A DNA stretch of 13,425 nucleotides, from the NCBI GenBank assembly GCA_002292975.1, contig DBCI01000099.1, positions 1 to 13,425 of the forward strand. Reading direction: 5' to 3'. The notes below the pieces were generated by a model that saw nothing but the letters and a program-made list of their open reading frames with translations, was not told where the DNA came from and did not search any database. Shown here one piece after another: positions 1 through 7,327 of the stretch. A program made the position numbers and the translations under genes. The DNA is from Polynucleobacter sp. UBA962. GTDB lineage: Bacteria; Pseudomonadota; Gammaproteobacteria; Burkholderiales; Burkholderiaceae. How positions within the stretch are numbered: the first letter of the stretch is position 1; the number at the start of each line of letters is the position of its first letter.

Positions 1-632
1 GTAGTGACAACACCAACGCTAATTGACAGCGCCATACACAAATACGCAAATTGCCAAGCCTCGGCAAGATAAATCCCGGTAGTTGTCTCTGCTCGTGCTG
101 CCAACCATAGCGCCCCAGCCCCCGCCCAAATCATGGCCAAGCGATAACCGGTTTGATAACTAGCAGCTAGTGCAGCTTGGTATTGTGCTTTCGCCGACTC
201 AATCCGAAAAGCGTCCAAAGCAATATCTTGGGTCGCGGACCCAAACGCAACTAAGAGCGCAAACCAAACGATCGGCTCTAAGTTTTGTTTGGGATCGGTG
301 GTTGCCATCCCTATTAACCCAAAAATAATTAAAGCCTGTGCAAACAATAGCCAGCTTCGGCGCCGACCCAGTCGTTTGGTCAAAAATAGAATGGGGACAC
401 GATCGACCAATGGCGCCCATAACCATTTACCCGCATAGAACAAGGCAACCCACGATAAGTACCCAATTGTGCTGCGGTCTATTCCGGCTTCGCGCAACCA
501 AAATCCCAAGGTACCCAAAACCAGTAATAGCGGGAGGCCTGCGGAGAATCCCAAGAAAAACATGCGAACGCTGGGCCACTCTAAATAGACCCGTAAGTCC
601 TTACCCCAGGATTGAATGCTATTGAGTGCCAC
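1..632 (-). CDS. ampG: AmpG-like muropeptide MFS permease (partial, C-terminus outside window)
   Basis: An inner-membrane major facilitator permease; AmpG proteins import anhydro-muropeptides released from peptidoglycan for recycling. The first 210 residues are present and the gene runs off the left edge. Visible are hydrophobic segments at about 24-42, 57-75, 93-110 and 121-140, a basic cytoplasmic loop (KRLGRRR, about 86-92) and the AmpG-type stretch FGSATQDIALDAFRIE at 130-145, which corresponds to the SATQDxxxDA motif of the family. The reading frame is open only back to about 656, and the GTG at 632-630 is the only usual start upstream of the conserved region, giving an N-terminus [10 protein letters not shown]. 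It overlaps the 3' end of metW by 14 nt, so translation is probably coupled; no Shine-Dalgarno sequence is obvious. Family assignment is good. Exact substrate is inferred from the family. Confidence 0.82.
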   Translation of the reverse strand, partial: MALNSIQSWGKDLRVYLEWPSVRMFFLGFSAGLPLLLVLGTLGFWLREAGIDRSTIGYLSWVALFYAGKWLWAPLVDRVPILFLTKRLGRRRSWLLFAQALIIFGLIGMATTDPKQNLEPIVWFALLVAFGSATQDIALDAFRIESAKAQYQAALAASYQTGYRLAMIWAGAGALWLAARAETTTGIYLAEAWQFAYLCMALSISVGVVT

Positions 633-1206
633 GCACGCGATAGATAGCCAAGCTACCTAATAGATTGGGCGCCCACTGAACAACCTTACCCTCGTGCAAT
701 ACAACTCGGCCCATTATGTCAATCCCTAATTTGTGTGCCAAGGCCTCAAAGTCGGCAATGGTTAGAACACGAACGTTCGGAGTATTAAACCACTCATAGG
801 GCAAAGACTTCGATACCGGCATTCTTCCCAGAGCTACCGCATAGCGATGGGACCAGTGACCAAAATTTGGGAAAGAAACTACACACTGCTTACCGACTCG
901 CACGACCTCGCGCAAGATTCGTTCGGTCTGATGGATGGTCTGCAAGGTCTGCGATAAAACAACGGTATCAAAGCTCTGGTCTTCAAATAATGCTAACCCG
1001 CCCTCTAGATCTTGTTGAATGACATTTAGGCCCTTTTTTACACAGGCCAATACGGATGCATCCATGATTTCTACACCGTAGGTCTTCACATGACGCTTTA
1101 TCCGAATAAACTCTAAAAAGGAACCATCACCGCAACCTAAATCTAATAAGGAGGAGCTCGGGGTAACCCAGTTCGCAATCGCGTCGAAGTCTGCTCTTAA
1201 TTGCAT
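619..1206 (-). CDS. metW: MetW, methionine biosynthesis methyltransferase-fold protein
   Basis: A 195-residue Rossmann-fold, SAM-methyltransferase-like protein. Motif I is [11 protein letters not shown] at residues 20-30, followed by an acidic position at the end of strand 2 (GVEIMD) and the typical MetW segment [11 protein letters not shown]. MetW is found almost always next to metX and is thought to support or modulate methionine synthesis; its exact biochemical role is less settled than that of MetX. The ATG lies inside the last codons of metX (10-nt overlap) and is preceded by a strong GGAGG about 4 nt upstream, within the metX reading frame, so both cotranscription and efficient independent initiation are expected. 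Length is normal for the family (about 190-200 residues). No missing motif is seen. Confidence 0.93.
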   Translation of the reverse strand: MQLRADFDAIANWVTPSSSLLDLGCGDGSFLEFIRIKRHVKTYGVEIMDASVLACVKKGLNVIQQDLEGGLALFEDQSFDTVVLSQTLQTIHQTERILREVVRVGKQCVVSFPNFGHWSHRYAVALGRMPVSKSLPYEWFNTPNVRVLTIADFEALAHKLGIDIMGRVVLHEGKVVQWAPNLLGSLAIYRVRGTQ

Positions 1207-2339
1207 CGATCCTCCGCCACTTTTTCAAAATAAGCGCGTACTAGATTGTGATAACGGGCGTCATCTAATAAAAAAGCATCATGTCCATGTGGAGCATCTA
1301 TTTCTGCATAACTAACATTTGCTTTGTTATCGAGTAATGCTTTCACAATTTCTCGGCTTCGATCCGGGGAAAAACGCCAATCCGTGGAAAAACTCACCAC
1401 CAAGAAGTGAGCTTGTGCTGCAGAGAGGGCTTGACTTAAATCACCGCCAAAGCGTTTTGCTGGGTCAAAATAATCTAGCGCCCGTGTAATCAGTAGATAA
1501 GTATTGGCATCAAAGTAGCCAGAGAACTTATCGCCTTGATGACGCAAGTAACTCTCAACGGCAAACTCCACATCAAAACTAAATCGGTATTCATCAGGCG
1601 CTCCTGCGGCACGTTGCAAATCGCGCCCAAATTTCTCGGCCATATCGTCATCCGATAAATAAGTAATATGACCCACCATGCGTGCGAGGCGTAAGCCACT
1701 TTTTGGCACAACCCCATGCTTGTAGTAATCCCCCCCATGAAAGTCGGGGTCCGACAATATGGCATTCCGTGCGACCTCATTAAAGGCAATATTCTGCGCA
1801 CTTAGTTTTGGAGTAGAGGCAATCACCACGCAATGCGCAATGCGCTCTGGGTATTGCGTTGCCCACGACATCGCCTGCATACCACCCAAACTACCGCCCA
1901 TTACAGCTGCAAACTGTTTGATCCCCAAACGATCGGCTAAGCGCACTTGTGCATTAACCCAATCCTCTACAGTTAACACAGGAAAGCTAGCGCCATACGG
2001 TAAATTTGTTTTTGGATTAATGCTCATGGGGCCGGTTGAACCAAAGCAAGAGCCCAAATTATTCACCCCAATCACAAAAAATCGATTGGTGTCAATCGGC
2101 TTGTCGGGCCCAACCATATTGTCCCACCAGCCTATATCACTTGGATCATCTGGATTTACTCCGGCGACATGATGGGAGGCATTCAATGCATGGCAAATCA
2201 GAATGGCATTACTAGCCTTGGCATTTAATTGGCCATAGGTCTCGACCACCAAATCATAGTTCTCAATACTGGTACCGCTTTGTAGCGGCAAGGGCTCAAC
2301 AAAGTGAATAGTTTGTTTTGAGAGATGCAGCTCGGTCAT
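1197..2339 (-). CDS. metX: MetX homoserine O-acyltransferase (probably succinyl-CoA type)
   Basis: A 380-residue alpha/beta-hydrolase-fold enzyme that acylates L-homoserine in the first committed step of methionine synthesis. The nucleophile elbow GGSLGGMQ places the catalytic serine at Ser150. Asp320 (FSTDWRF) and His353 (PHGHDAF) complete the triad. Many proteins annotated as acetyltransferases in this family use succinyl-CoA; the DWRFSPDRS stretch with Arg322, where classical acetyltransferases carry a hydrophobic residue, resembles the reassigned succinyltransferases of proteobacteria that also encode MetW. That substrate choice is inference. The start ATG overlaps the slmA stop as ATGA, and the 3' end overlaps metW by 10 nt, so slmA-metX-metW probably form one translationally linked unit. 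No S-box or other riboswitch can be placed in front because slmA directly abuts. Confidence 0.95.
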   Translation of the reverse strand: MTELHLSKQTIHFVEPLPLQSGTSIENYDLVVETYGQLNAKASNAILICHALNASHHVAGVNPDDPSDIGWWDNMVGPDKPIDTNRFFVIGVNNLGSCFGSTGPMSINPKTNLPYGASFPVLTVEDWVNAQVRLADRLGIKQFAAVMGGSLGGMQAMSWATQYPERIAHCVVIASTPKLSAQNIAFNEVARNAILSDPDFHGGDYYKHGVVPKSGLRLARMVGHITYLSDDDMAEKFGRDLQRAAGAPDEYRFSFDVEFAVESYLRHQGDKFSGYFDANTYLLITRALDYFDPAKRFGGDLSQALSAAQAHFLVVSFSTDWRFSPDRSREIVKALLDNKANVSYAEIDAPHGHDAFLLDDARYHNLVRAYFEKVAEDRCN

Positions 2340-2986
2340 GCTGCAAGCAGAATACGAAGGCTAACATCAATTCCCTCGCTCGGTAATTTTCTAAAGCCGC
2401 TGCGGGCAAAGCGATGCCAACGACCAATCACAAAGCTCATTAATAGGGCTGCCTGCATGCTAACTATATCGGTCTGACCATCTTTACCTTGGCTTTGAGC
2501 AATACGCAGAGACTGTTTGAGTGATGCCTCCACCCGATCGAGCACCTGATTAATTCGTTCTTGCAAACGGTCATCTTCTTGCAATAGAGCATCACCCAAT
2601 AAAACTCGCACCATACCGGGATTCTTTTCTGCAAAGACTAAGAGCATTTGTACAATGCCCTTCACTTGTGCCATGCCCATTTCTTCTTTTTGATTAATCT
2701 GATTAATCAAACCAAAGACAGTTTGCTCGATAAAGGCGATCAAACCCTCAAACATTTGGGCCTTACTTGCAAAATGCCGGTACAAAGCGGCTTCGGATAC
2801 ACCGATCTTGGCAGCCAATGCAGCAGTCGTAACGCGCTCACCCCGTGGGTTTTGCAACATCTCGGCTAGAATTTGCAAGATCTGCAAACGCCGCTCACCG
2901 GGGCGCGGGCGCTTACGGGTCTTGGTTTCCCCCTCGGTCAATTCAGAACCAAATTCCTGATCATGAGGGTTACTACTTGTGTTCAT
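2336..2986 (-). CDS. slmA: Nucleoid occlusion factor SlmA (TetR family)
   Basis: A 216-residue TetR-family protein. The helix-turn-helix at about 52-77 contains ITTA-like [20 protein letters not shown], nearly the same as in E. coli SlmA, and the later blocks [16 protein letters not shown] and the C-terminal [10 protein letters not shown] also align with it by eye. SlmA binds specific chromosomal sites and, when bound, inhibits FtsZ assembly over the nucleoid. Compared with the 198-residue E. coli protein it has an extra polar N-terminus of about 20 residues (acidic, then [11 protein letters not shown]). The only reasonable start is the ATG at 2986; no clear Shine-Dalgarno sequence is near it (an AGGTAAG lies about 11-17 nt upstream across the argB stop), which suggests coupling to argB, 12 nt away. 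Its stop overlaps the metX start. A 23-bp palindrome lies inside the gene (2689-2711). Confidence 0.9.
   Translation of the reverse strand: MNTSSNPHDQEFGSELTEGETKTRKRPRPGERRLQILQILAEMLQNPRGERVTTAALAAKIGVSEAALYRHFASKAQMFEGLIAFIEQTVFGLINQINQKEEMGMAQVKGIVQMLLVFAEKNPGMVRVLLGDALLQEDDRLQERINQVLDRVEASLKQSLRIAQSQGKDGQTDIVSMQAALLMSFVIGRWHRFARSGFRKLPSEGIDVSLRILLAA
2689..2711. repeat. 23-bp palindrome within slmA coding sequence
   Basis: TTTGATTAATC and GATTAATCAAA form perfect 11-bp arms around a single central base. It encodes the repeated Ile-Asn-Gln-Ile-Asn-Gln part of SlmA (about residues 94-99). Whether it is an operator-like site, an RNA hairpin, or only a by-product of the repeated tripeptide cannot be decided here. 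Confidence 0.6.
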
Positions 2987-2998
2987 AAGAGTTTTTGC

Positions 2999-3904
2999 TT
3001 ACCTAGACCGTATCATGGTACCAAAAGCTTGTTCCGTCAGGATTTCAAGCAAAAGAGAGTGCTCAATTCTGCCATCAATAATATGCACGGAGTTCACACC
3101 ACTCTTGGCTGCATCGAGTGCCGATGAAATCTTTGGCAACATGCCGCCCGAGATGGTACCGTCTGCAAATAAAGCATCAATCTCCCGGGCTGTAAGATCG
3201 GTTAATAAATTACCGGCCTTGTCCATGACCCCAGGGATGTTGGTCATCATGACTAATTTCTCAGCCTTGAGGATTTCTGCCATCTTACCTGCGACTAAAT
3301 CCGCGTTGATGTTATAAGCCTGGCCCTCTGCACTAAAGCCGATTGGCGAAATTACTGGAATAAATGCGTCATCTTGCAAAGCCTTTACAACAGCTGGATT
3401 GATCGCCTCAATTTCGCCTACAAAACCCAAATCAATCAAAGCTCCGCCGGGAGTCTGCTCATTGGGTACGAATAACTTTCGCGCATGAATCAAACCACCA
3501 TCTTTGCCAGTTAAACCAACTGCTTGACCGCCAAAGTGATTAATCAACATCACGATATCTTGTTGCACCTCACCACCTAAGACCCACTCCACCACCTCCA
3601 TGGTCTCTTCATCGGTGACGCGCATCCCTTGAATAAATGTACCGGTCTTGCCAATCTTCTTTAGGGCTTCATCAATTTGTGGACCGCCACCATGAACCAC
3701 GACAGGGTTCATGCCCACCAATTTGAGCAAAATAACATCGCGGGCAAAACTCTCTTTTAGGCGCTCCTCAACCATTGCATTGCCGCCGTACTTAATCACG
3801 ATGGTTTTGCCATGGTATTGCCGAATGTATGGCAATGCCTCGGCCAAAATCTCTGCTTTTAAGAGTGGCGGAATATCCGCTAAGGTAGGTACAGCTTTAG
3901 TCAT
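2999..3904 (-). CDS. argB: Acetylglutamate kinase ArgB
   Basis: A 301-residue amino-acid kinase that phosphorylates N-acetyl-L-glutamate with ATP, the second step of arginine synthesis. Visible are the ATP-phosphate loop IVIKYGGNA (Lys38), HGGGP at 71-75, substrate Arg95 in [15 protein letters not shown] at 198-202 (Asn198 and Asp202) and Lys258 in GGMLPKI. About 25 residues precede the kinase core ([19 protein letters not shown]); such an N-terminal helix is a feature of the hexameric, arginine-inhibited enzymes, so feedback inhibition by arginine is likely (inference). The gene starts 14 nt after the dksA stop, and a perfect 7-bp hairpin occupies that junction. It is followed after 12 nt by slmA. 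The unusual operon company (stringent-response regulator before, division regulator after) is not typical of an arg operon. Confidence 0.96.
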   Translation of the reverse strand: MTKAVPTLADIPPLLKAEILAEALPYIRQYHGKTIVIKYGGNAMVEERLKESFARDVILLKLVGMNPVVVHGGGPQIDEALKKIGKTGTFIQGMRVTDEETMEVVEWVLGGEVQQDIVMLINHFGGQAVGLTGKDGGLIHARKLFVPNEQTPGGALIDLGFVGEIEAINPAVVKALQDDAFIPVISPIGFSAEGQAYNINADLVAGKMAEILKAEKLVMMTNIPGVMDKAGNLLTDLTAREIDALFADGTISGGMLPKISSALDAAKSGVNSVHIIDGRIEHSLLLEILTEQAFGTMIRSR

Positions 3905-3905
3905 A

Positions 3906-3926
3906 GTGAATAGAAACCCTATTCAC
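3906..3926 (-). promoter_or_regulatory. Hairpin bridging the dksA stop codon and argB start
   Basis: On the minus strand GTGAATA (holding the dksA stop TAG) pairs perfectly with TATTCAC, 7 bp with a 7-nt loop GGGTTTC; the stem ends one nucleotide before the argB ATG. The only Shine-Dalgarno-like bases (AGGG) lie at the base of the loop and the stem. A ribosome reaching the dksA stop would open the stem, so it may couple argB translation to dksA. No U-run follows, so it is not an intrinsic terminator. Confidence 0.5.
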
Positions 3927-4434
3927 CAAACAATTTCTGCCGAAGTTCACGACGCTCTTGAGCCTCAAGGGATAAATTGGCAGTCGGGCGTGCAATCAAG
4001 CGAGATACGCCAATTGGCTCACCCGTTTCTTCACACCAACCATAATCGCCCGACTCAATACGAGCCAATGCTTGCTCAACTTTCTTGAGCAATTTACGCT
4101 CCCGATCTCGCGTACGCAATTCAAGTGCATGCTCTTCTTCAATGGTCGCCCGATCAGCTGGATCAGGCACCAAAATGTTTTCACGTAAGTGCTCCGTTGT
4201 CTCGCTGGCGTGCTTCAGGATATCTTCTTTGAGGGTCTGTAATTTAGTACGAAAGAACTCTAATTGTGCTGCGCTCATATAGTCTTTGTCGGACATTTTG
4301 AGGAGCTCAGACTCTGTTAATGGCGCACCCTTCGCGGACGACGCGGCCTTCTTGCTGATCTCAGCAGATTTTGCCTTTATGCCGGCTTCTTTAGTGGTCA
4401 TTTTGTTCCCCAATCCCAAATATGAATACTGCAT
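3919..4434 (-). CDS. dksA: RNA polymerase-binding transcription factor DksA (single-cysteine type)
   Basis: A 171-residue DksA. With ppGpp, DksA binds in the RNA polymerase secondary channel and changes initiation at rRNA and amino-acid promoters. The coiled-coil tip DPADRA at 91-96 keeps Asp91, Asp94 and Ala96, equivalent to E. coli Asp71, Asp74 and Ala76. The zinc-finger region [14 protein letters not shown]...[10 protein letters not shown] keeps only Cys134; the other three zinc ligands are replaced by Thr137, Ser155 and Ala158. This is known in other DksA proteins and suggests folding without zinc. A Lys/Ala-rich extension of about 35 residues precedes the conserved core. Two starts are possible: ATG at 4434, with GGAG 9 nt upstream, or Met12 at 4401, with a TTGGGGAAC 4-12 nt upstream. 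The longer is given; the shorter (MTTKEAG...) is equally plausible. Confidence 0.93.
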   Translation of the reverse strand: MQYSYLGLGNKMTTKEAGIKAKSAEISKKAASSAKGAPLTESELLKMSDKDYMSAAQLEFFRTKLQTLKEDILKHASETTEHLRENILVPDPADRATIEEEHALELRTRDRERKLLKKVEQALARIESGDYGWCEETGEPIGVSRLIARPTANLSLEAQERRELRQKLFGE

Positions 4435-4589
4435 TTAATACTTCTCCAAAATGCTGCTCTTTAAGGGTAATTACTAAACCCTTATTTACAGCATTAAGCG
4501 AGCATTATTACTCTTTCTATAAAAGTTTCAATGCCTATTTGTTTTTAAGCTGTGGCGGCGGATTGTACAGCACCTGACCCCTTGGAGGG
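4435..4589 (-). promoter_or_regulatory. dksA upstream region with putative sigma70-type promoter
   Basis: The only gap of more than 100 bases in the window. Read on the minus strand, TTGAAA (4531-4526) is followed after 16 nt by AATAAT (4509-4504), an acceptable -35/-10 pair, then a GC-rich stretch GCTCGC. Such a discriminator is a feature of promoters repressed by DksA/ppGpp, and E. coli dksA is autoregulated; autoregulation here is inference. Predicted transcription start would be near 4497, immediately before the nested stem-loop at 4495-4450. No open reading frame of note is present. Confidence 0.45.
4450..4495 (-). promoter_or_regulatory. Nested stem-loop in the dksA leader
   Basis: On the minus strand AATGCTG (4495-4489) pairs with CAGCATT (4456-4450), and inside it TAAGGGT (4484-4478) pairs with ACCCTTA (4468-4462) around a 9-nt loop. 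Both 7-bp stems are perfect and are separated by a small 4/5-nt internal loop. The structure ends just before the GGAG of the first dksA start. It could stabilise the mRNA 5' end or affect ribosome access. Confidence 0.45.
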
Positions 4590-4614
4590 CTAATGAACCA
4601 GGCAGCCCTCCAAG
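4581..4614 (-). repeat. 11-bp perfect inverted repeat spanning the cobW-like stop codon
   Basis: CTTGGAGGGCT (4581-4591) and AGCCCTCCAAG (4604-4614) form perfect 11-bp arms with a 12-nt loop. The GTPase stop codon (TAG, 4592-4590) falls at the loop edge and arm. No T-run follows on either strand, so it is not a classical intrinsic terminator; it may still pause or partly terminate transcription or protect the upstream mRNA end. Confidence 0.6.
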
Positions 4615-5627
4615 CCCCCTAGTAAGGTGTCTTTAGGCAGATCAATCCCAATAAAGACCAGTCGGCTTTGTTTTGGCTCTCCTGGGCCCCATGGCCCCGC
4701 CATATCACTCCCCATCATTTCATGAACGCCTTGCAAAACCACTTTACGGGCTGAGCCCTTCACGTATAAAACACCTTTATAACGAAGCATCTTCTCCGCA
4801 AATACCGAGATGACTCCCCCTAAAAAATCTTCTAACTTACGGTGGTCAAAGGGCTTATCACTCTTAAACACAAAGGACTGTATGCGGTCGGTATGCCCAT
4901 GGTGGTCATGGTGGTTGTGGTGGTCATGGTCATGATGGTCGTGCCCACACTCACTGTGATCGTGATCCTGCTCTCCTAAAAAATGGGGATCAATATCCAA
5001 TTTCGCATTGAGATTAAATCCCTTCAAATCAAATACTGAGTCTAAAGGAGCAAGGCCGCGCGTAATCATCTCAATTGGTGCTCGAGGGTTCATGTGTATT
5101 AAGCGATTTTTAAGGGCCGTAACTTCTACCTCACTGGCAAGATCGGACTTCGTAATAAAAATACGATCGGCAAAGCCAACTTGACGCTGTACCTCCTCAT
5201 GTTCGGTCAGTTGCTTCTGACCATATTTAGCATCCACTAAGGTCACCACGGCATCCAAGACATAACGATTTGCAATATCGTCATCGATAAAGAACGTTTG
5301 CGCCACCGGGCCTGGATTGGCGATTCCGGTAGTTTCAATCACGACTCGGTCAAAGCTAATTTTTTTGTTCTTTCGCTCCAGCCACAACTGATTCAGTGCT
5401 TCAACCAAATCCCCGCGAATAGAACAACACAAACAGCCGTTACTCATTTGCACAATTTGCTCTTGAGTACCTTGCACCAAAATATCGTTATCAATATTCT
5501 CTTCACCAAATTCATTTTCAATCACAGCAATTTTTTTGCCATGCTGCTCTGTCAAAATATGTTTAAGTAATGTGGTCTTACCGCTTCCTAAAAAGCCGGT
5601 CAAGATCGTTACGGGGATTAAGGCCAT
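4590..5627 (-). CDS. COG0523/CobW-family GTPase, putative zinc metallochaperone
   Basis: A 345-residue G3E-family P-loop GTPase. Walker A is GFLGSGKTT at 11-19, the metal-binding signature GCLCC is at 64-68, the switch/Walker B segment [10 protein letters not shown] starts at Glu98, and the base-recognition motif is TKSD at 159-162. A linker at about 222-245 has 13 histidines in 24 residues with interspersed Asp, a typical metal-binding stretch in COG0523 proteins. The C-terminal CobW_C domain covers about 248-335. Such proteins load or buffer metals, often zinc (YjiA/ZigA/ZNG1-like); some are cobalt chaperones for B12 synthesis, but no cobalamin gene is nearby. The gene lies 58 nt downstream of xerC and upstream of dksA. 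Metal identity is inference. I found no convincing Zur box in front of it. Confidence 0.9.
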   Translation of the reverse strand: MALIPVTILTGFLGSGKTTLLKHILTEQHGKKIAVIENEFGEENIDNDILVQGTQEQIVQMSNGCLCCSIRGDLVEALNQLWLERKNKKISFDRVVIETTGIANPGPVAQTFFIDDDIANRYVLDAVVTLVDAKYGQKQLTEHEEVQRQVGFADRIFITKSDLASEVEVTALKNRLIHMNPRAPIEMITRGLAPLDSVFDLKGFNLNAKLDIDPHFLGEQDHDHSECGHDHHDHDHHNHHDHHGHTDRIQSFVFKSDKPFDHRKLEDFLGGVISVFAEKMLRYKGVLYVKGSARKVVLQGVHEMMGSDMAGPWGPGEPKQSRLVFIGIDLPKDTLLGGLEGCLVH

Positions 5628-5685
5628 TTAATTTCTTCTTTAAAGTAACAATTACACAAAATGCAAATACAAGGATGAGTCTATC

Positions 5686-6675
5686 TTACTTTGCCGATCC
5701 TTTTGCCTTAGCGCGTGGATGAGCACTGTCATAAGCTTTTGCAAGATGCTGAAAATCAAGGGACGTATAAATTTGTGTGCTCGCAATACTTGCATGACCG
5801 AGCATCTCTTGGACGGCGCGCAAATCATGTGAGGATTGCAACACATGACTAGCAAAGCTGTGCCGCATCATGTGCGGGTGTACGTGGGTTGGAAGGCCTG
5901 CACGGATTGCAAGGGTTCGTAGGCGCGCTTGAACCGTTCGCGCTGATAGGCGTGTACCTTGAATCGATATGAACAAGGCTGCTTCCTTGGTGTTTACTAG
6001 GTACTGCGCTCGTATCTCCCGCCAATCCCGCAAGGCTGTCATTGCTGGTTTTCCTACCGGGATCGCTCTGCGCTTGTTACCCTTTCCCAATACCGATACT
6101 TCTGCTGCATCCCAATCTAACCAGCCTGCCGCGTTTGGACTTGGCTCAACATCAATTCCTAAAAGTTCGGAGAGGCGCAAGCCGGAGGAATATAACAACT
6201 CAATCGTAGCGTAATCACGAAACGACTCCCAATCCTTTTTTTCCTTGACCTCTTTAGCGGCAAACTCGACCAAAGAAATGGCCTGCTCTACCGATAACGC
6301 TTTTGGTAGCAACTTATTGCGCCTAGGGGCCTTTACATCCGCTACTGGATTGACGCTCAGACTGGTATTGGATTGATGTTCCTTACCTTCTAACGCGAGC
6401 CATGCATAAAAGCCACGCCACCCAGATAGAGTACGTGCAATCGTTCGGGGCGATTTGCCCGTGGCATGCAAGGCTGCAGCCCAGCGCCGTATTAACGCAT
6501 TACTTACTTTATCTAAACTAAGCCCCTCTTCTCTAGCATTTTCTTGCAGCAGCGATAAATCCGTGCGATATGCTTTGAGGGTATACGTCGACAGTTGTCG
6601 AACCACGTGTAGCTCACGTAAATAGGCTTCGACTTCTGGAAAAGGGTTGCTCACGTCAGTACGATTGCCAAGCAA
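5686..6675 (-). CDS. xerC: Tyrosine recombinase XerC
   Basis: A 329-residue site-specific recombinase; XerC with XerD resolves chromosome dimers at dif near the septum. The N-terminal core-binding domain covers about 10-110 (YLRELHVVRQLSTYTLKAYRTDL). The catalytic set is complete: Arg167 (SSGLRLSE), Lys198 (LGKGNK), His268 and Arg271 (HMMRHSF), His294 (LGHASI) and the nucleophile Tyr303 (TQIYT). It is longer than the 298-residue E. coli protein, mainly through loops around 98-120 and 142-150 and a basic tail. The start is uncertain: TTG at 6675 has GAGG 4 nt upstream and overlaps the DUF484 gene by 20 nt, while GTG at 6654 (MSNPFPEVEAYL) begins one base after the DUF484 stop but has no Shine-Dalgarno sequence. 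Adjacency to a DUF484 gene matches other proteobacteria and supports XerC over XerD or a phage integrase. Confidence 0.93.
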   Translation of the reverse strand: MLGNRTDVSNPFPEVEAYLRELHVVRQLSTYTLKAYRTDLSLLQENAREEGLSLDKVSNALIRRWAAALHATGKSPRTIARTLSGWRGFYAWLALEGKEHQSNTSLSVNPVADVKAPRRNKLLPKALSVEQAISLVEFAAKEVKEKKDWESFRDYATIELLYSSGLRLSELLGIDVEPSPNAAGWLDWDAAEVSVLGKGNKRRAIPVGKPAMTALRDWREIRAQYLVNTKEAALFISIQGTRLSARTVQARLRTLAIRAGLPTHVHPHMMRHSFASHVLQSSHDLRAVQEMLGHASIASTQIYTSLDFQHLAKAYDSAHPRAKAKGSAK

Positions 6676-7318
6676 CTCGCCTCAGAGCCGCGGCCGCTAA
6701 GCCGGCAATTTGTTTTAAATAGAAGGTGCCCATGTCTTTGGTAAAGCGCTGGGGGTCGGAGCTTGCCAATACTAAACCGGCATATCGTTCCTCGCCCAAA
6801 GGCAATGCCAATATGGCAATGCTCTGCCACATTAAATCACCCTGCTTAGACTGTGCAATTTTTTCTTTAAGCTCAGCGGGGCAGTCTCCATAGGCTTGAC
6901 AAACCGGCTGGGCCACCAAGGCCTGGTAGCCTGCATCAATCGGCAAAAGGCAACAAACCTCAACTTCAAAAATACTTGCTAGGCCCGACTCGATTGCAGC
7001 GCCTACCGCACCGGCTTCTTGCGCCTCGATCAATTGCTGTAACCAAGATACCATTGCCTGCTGAGTTTTATCATTACGACTACCAAAACGTAGCATCTCA
7101 TTCAAACGCTGATTAAGCGCCTGATTTTGTGAGCGCAAGACGTGCATTTGCCGCTCTTGTAAAGAGATGGCCCGATCGCTATGCGGATCCTTTAGGCGAA
7201 CCTCCTGCAAGGTCTCTGCATGTCTCTCAAAAAATCCTGGGCACGCTAACAACCATTGGGCCACCAAAGATTCTTGTTCCTCTTGGCTTAGCTCTTGTCT
7301 TGGTTCTTGATGACTCAT
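6656..7318 (-). CDS. DUF484 family protein (GAF-like), xerC partner gene
   Basis: A 220-residue protein of the DUF484 family, whose genes commonly sit directly upstream of xerC (yigA in E. coli). The N-terminal block VAQWLLACPGFFERHAETL with LQERQ at about 54-58 is typical of the family. A probable coiled coil runs through about 50-80, followed by a GAF-like domain at about 95-215. No catalytic motif is seen. Function is unknown; the genomic link hints at something related to chromosome dimer resolution, but that is only association. The ATG at 7318 has AAGGA 6 nt upstream, formed partly by the gatB stop region (9-nt gap), and the 3' end overlaps xerC. Confidence 0.85.
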   Translation of the reverse strand: MSHQEPRQELSQEEQESLVAQWLLACPGFFERHAETLQEVRLKDPHSDRAISLQERQMHVLRSQNQALNQRLNEMLRFGSRNDKTQQAMVSWLQQLIEAQEAGAVGAAIESGLASIFEVEVCCLLPIDAGYQALVAQPVCQAYGDCPAELKEKIAQSKQGDLMWQSIAILALPLGEERYAGLVLASSDPQRFTKDMGTFYLKQIAGLAAAALRRVAWQSY

Positions 7319-7327
7319 GACCCGTCC

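Noticed and set aside
338-625. Open frame of 95 codons on the plus strand.
   Set aside because: Antisense to the conserved AmpG-like coding sequence, with no recognisable protein features.
1759-2172. Open frame of 137 codons on the plus strand.
   Set aside because: Antisense shadow of metX; the metX motifs on the other strand are unmistakable.
3711-4088. Open frame of 125 codons on the plus strand spanning the argB/dksA junction.
   Set aside because: Lies opposite two well-conserved genes; no domain or ribosome-binding site supports it.
4890-4970. Repetitive CATGGTGGT-like DNA resembling a tandem repeat.
   Set aside because: It simply encodes the His/Asp-rich linker of the GTPase; no regular repeat unit beyond codon repetition.
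5628-5685. Possible Zur or other metal-regulator operator before the COG0523 GTPase (GTAACAATTAC at 5645-5655).
   Set aside because: Only GTAA/TTAC half-sites around a 3-nt centre; it does not match the longer AT-rich Zur palindromes, and the surrounding A/T-rich sequence makes such short symmetry likely by chance.
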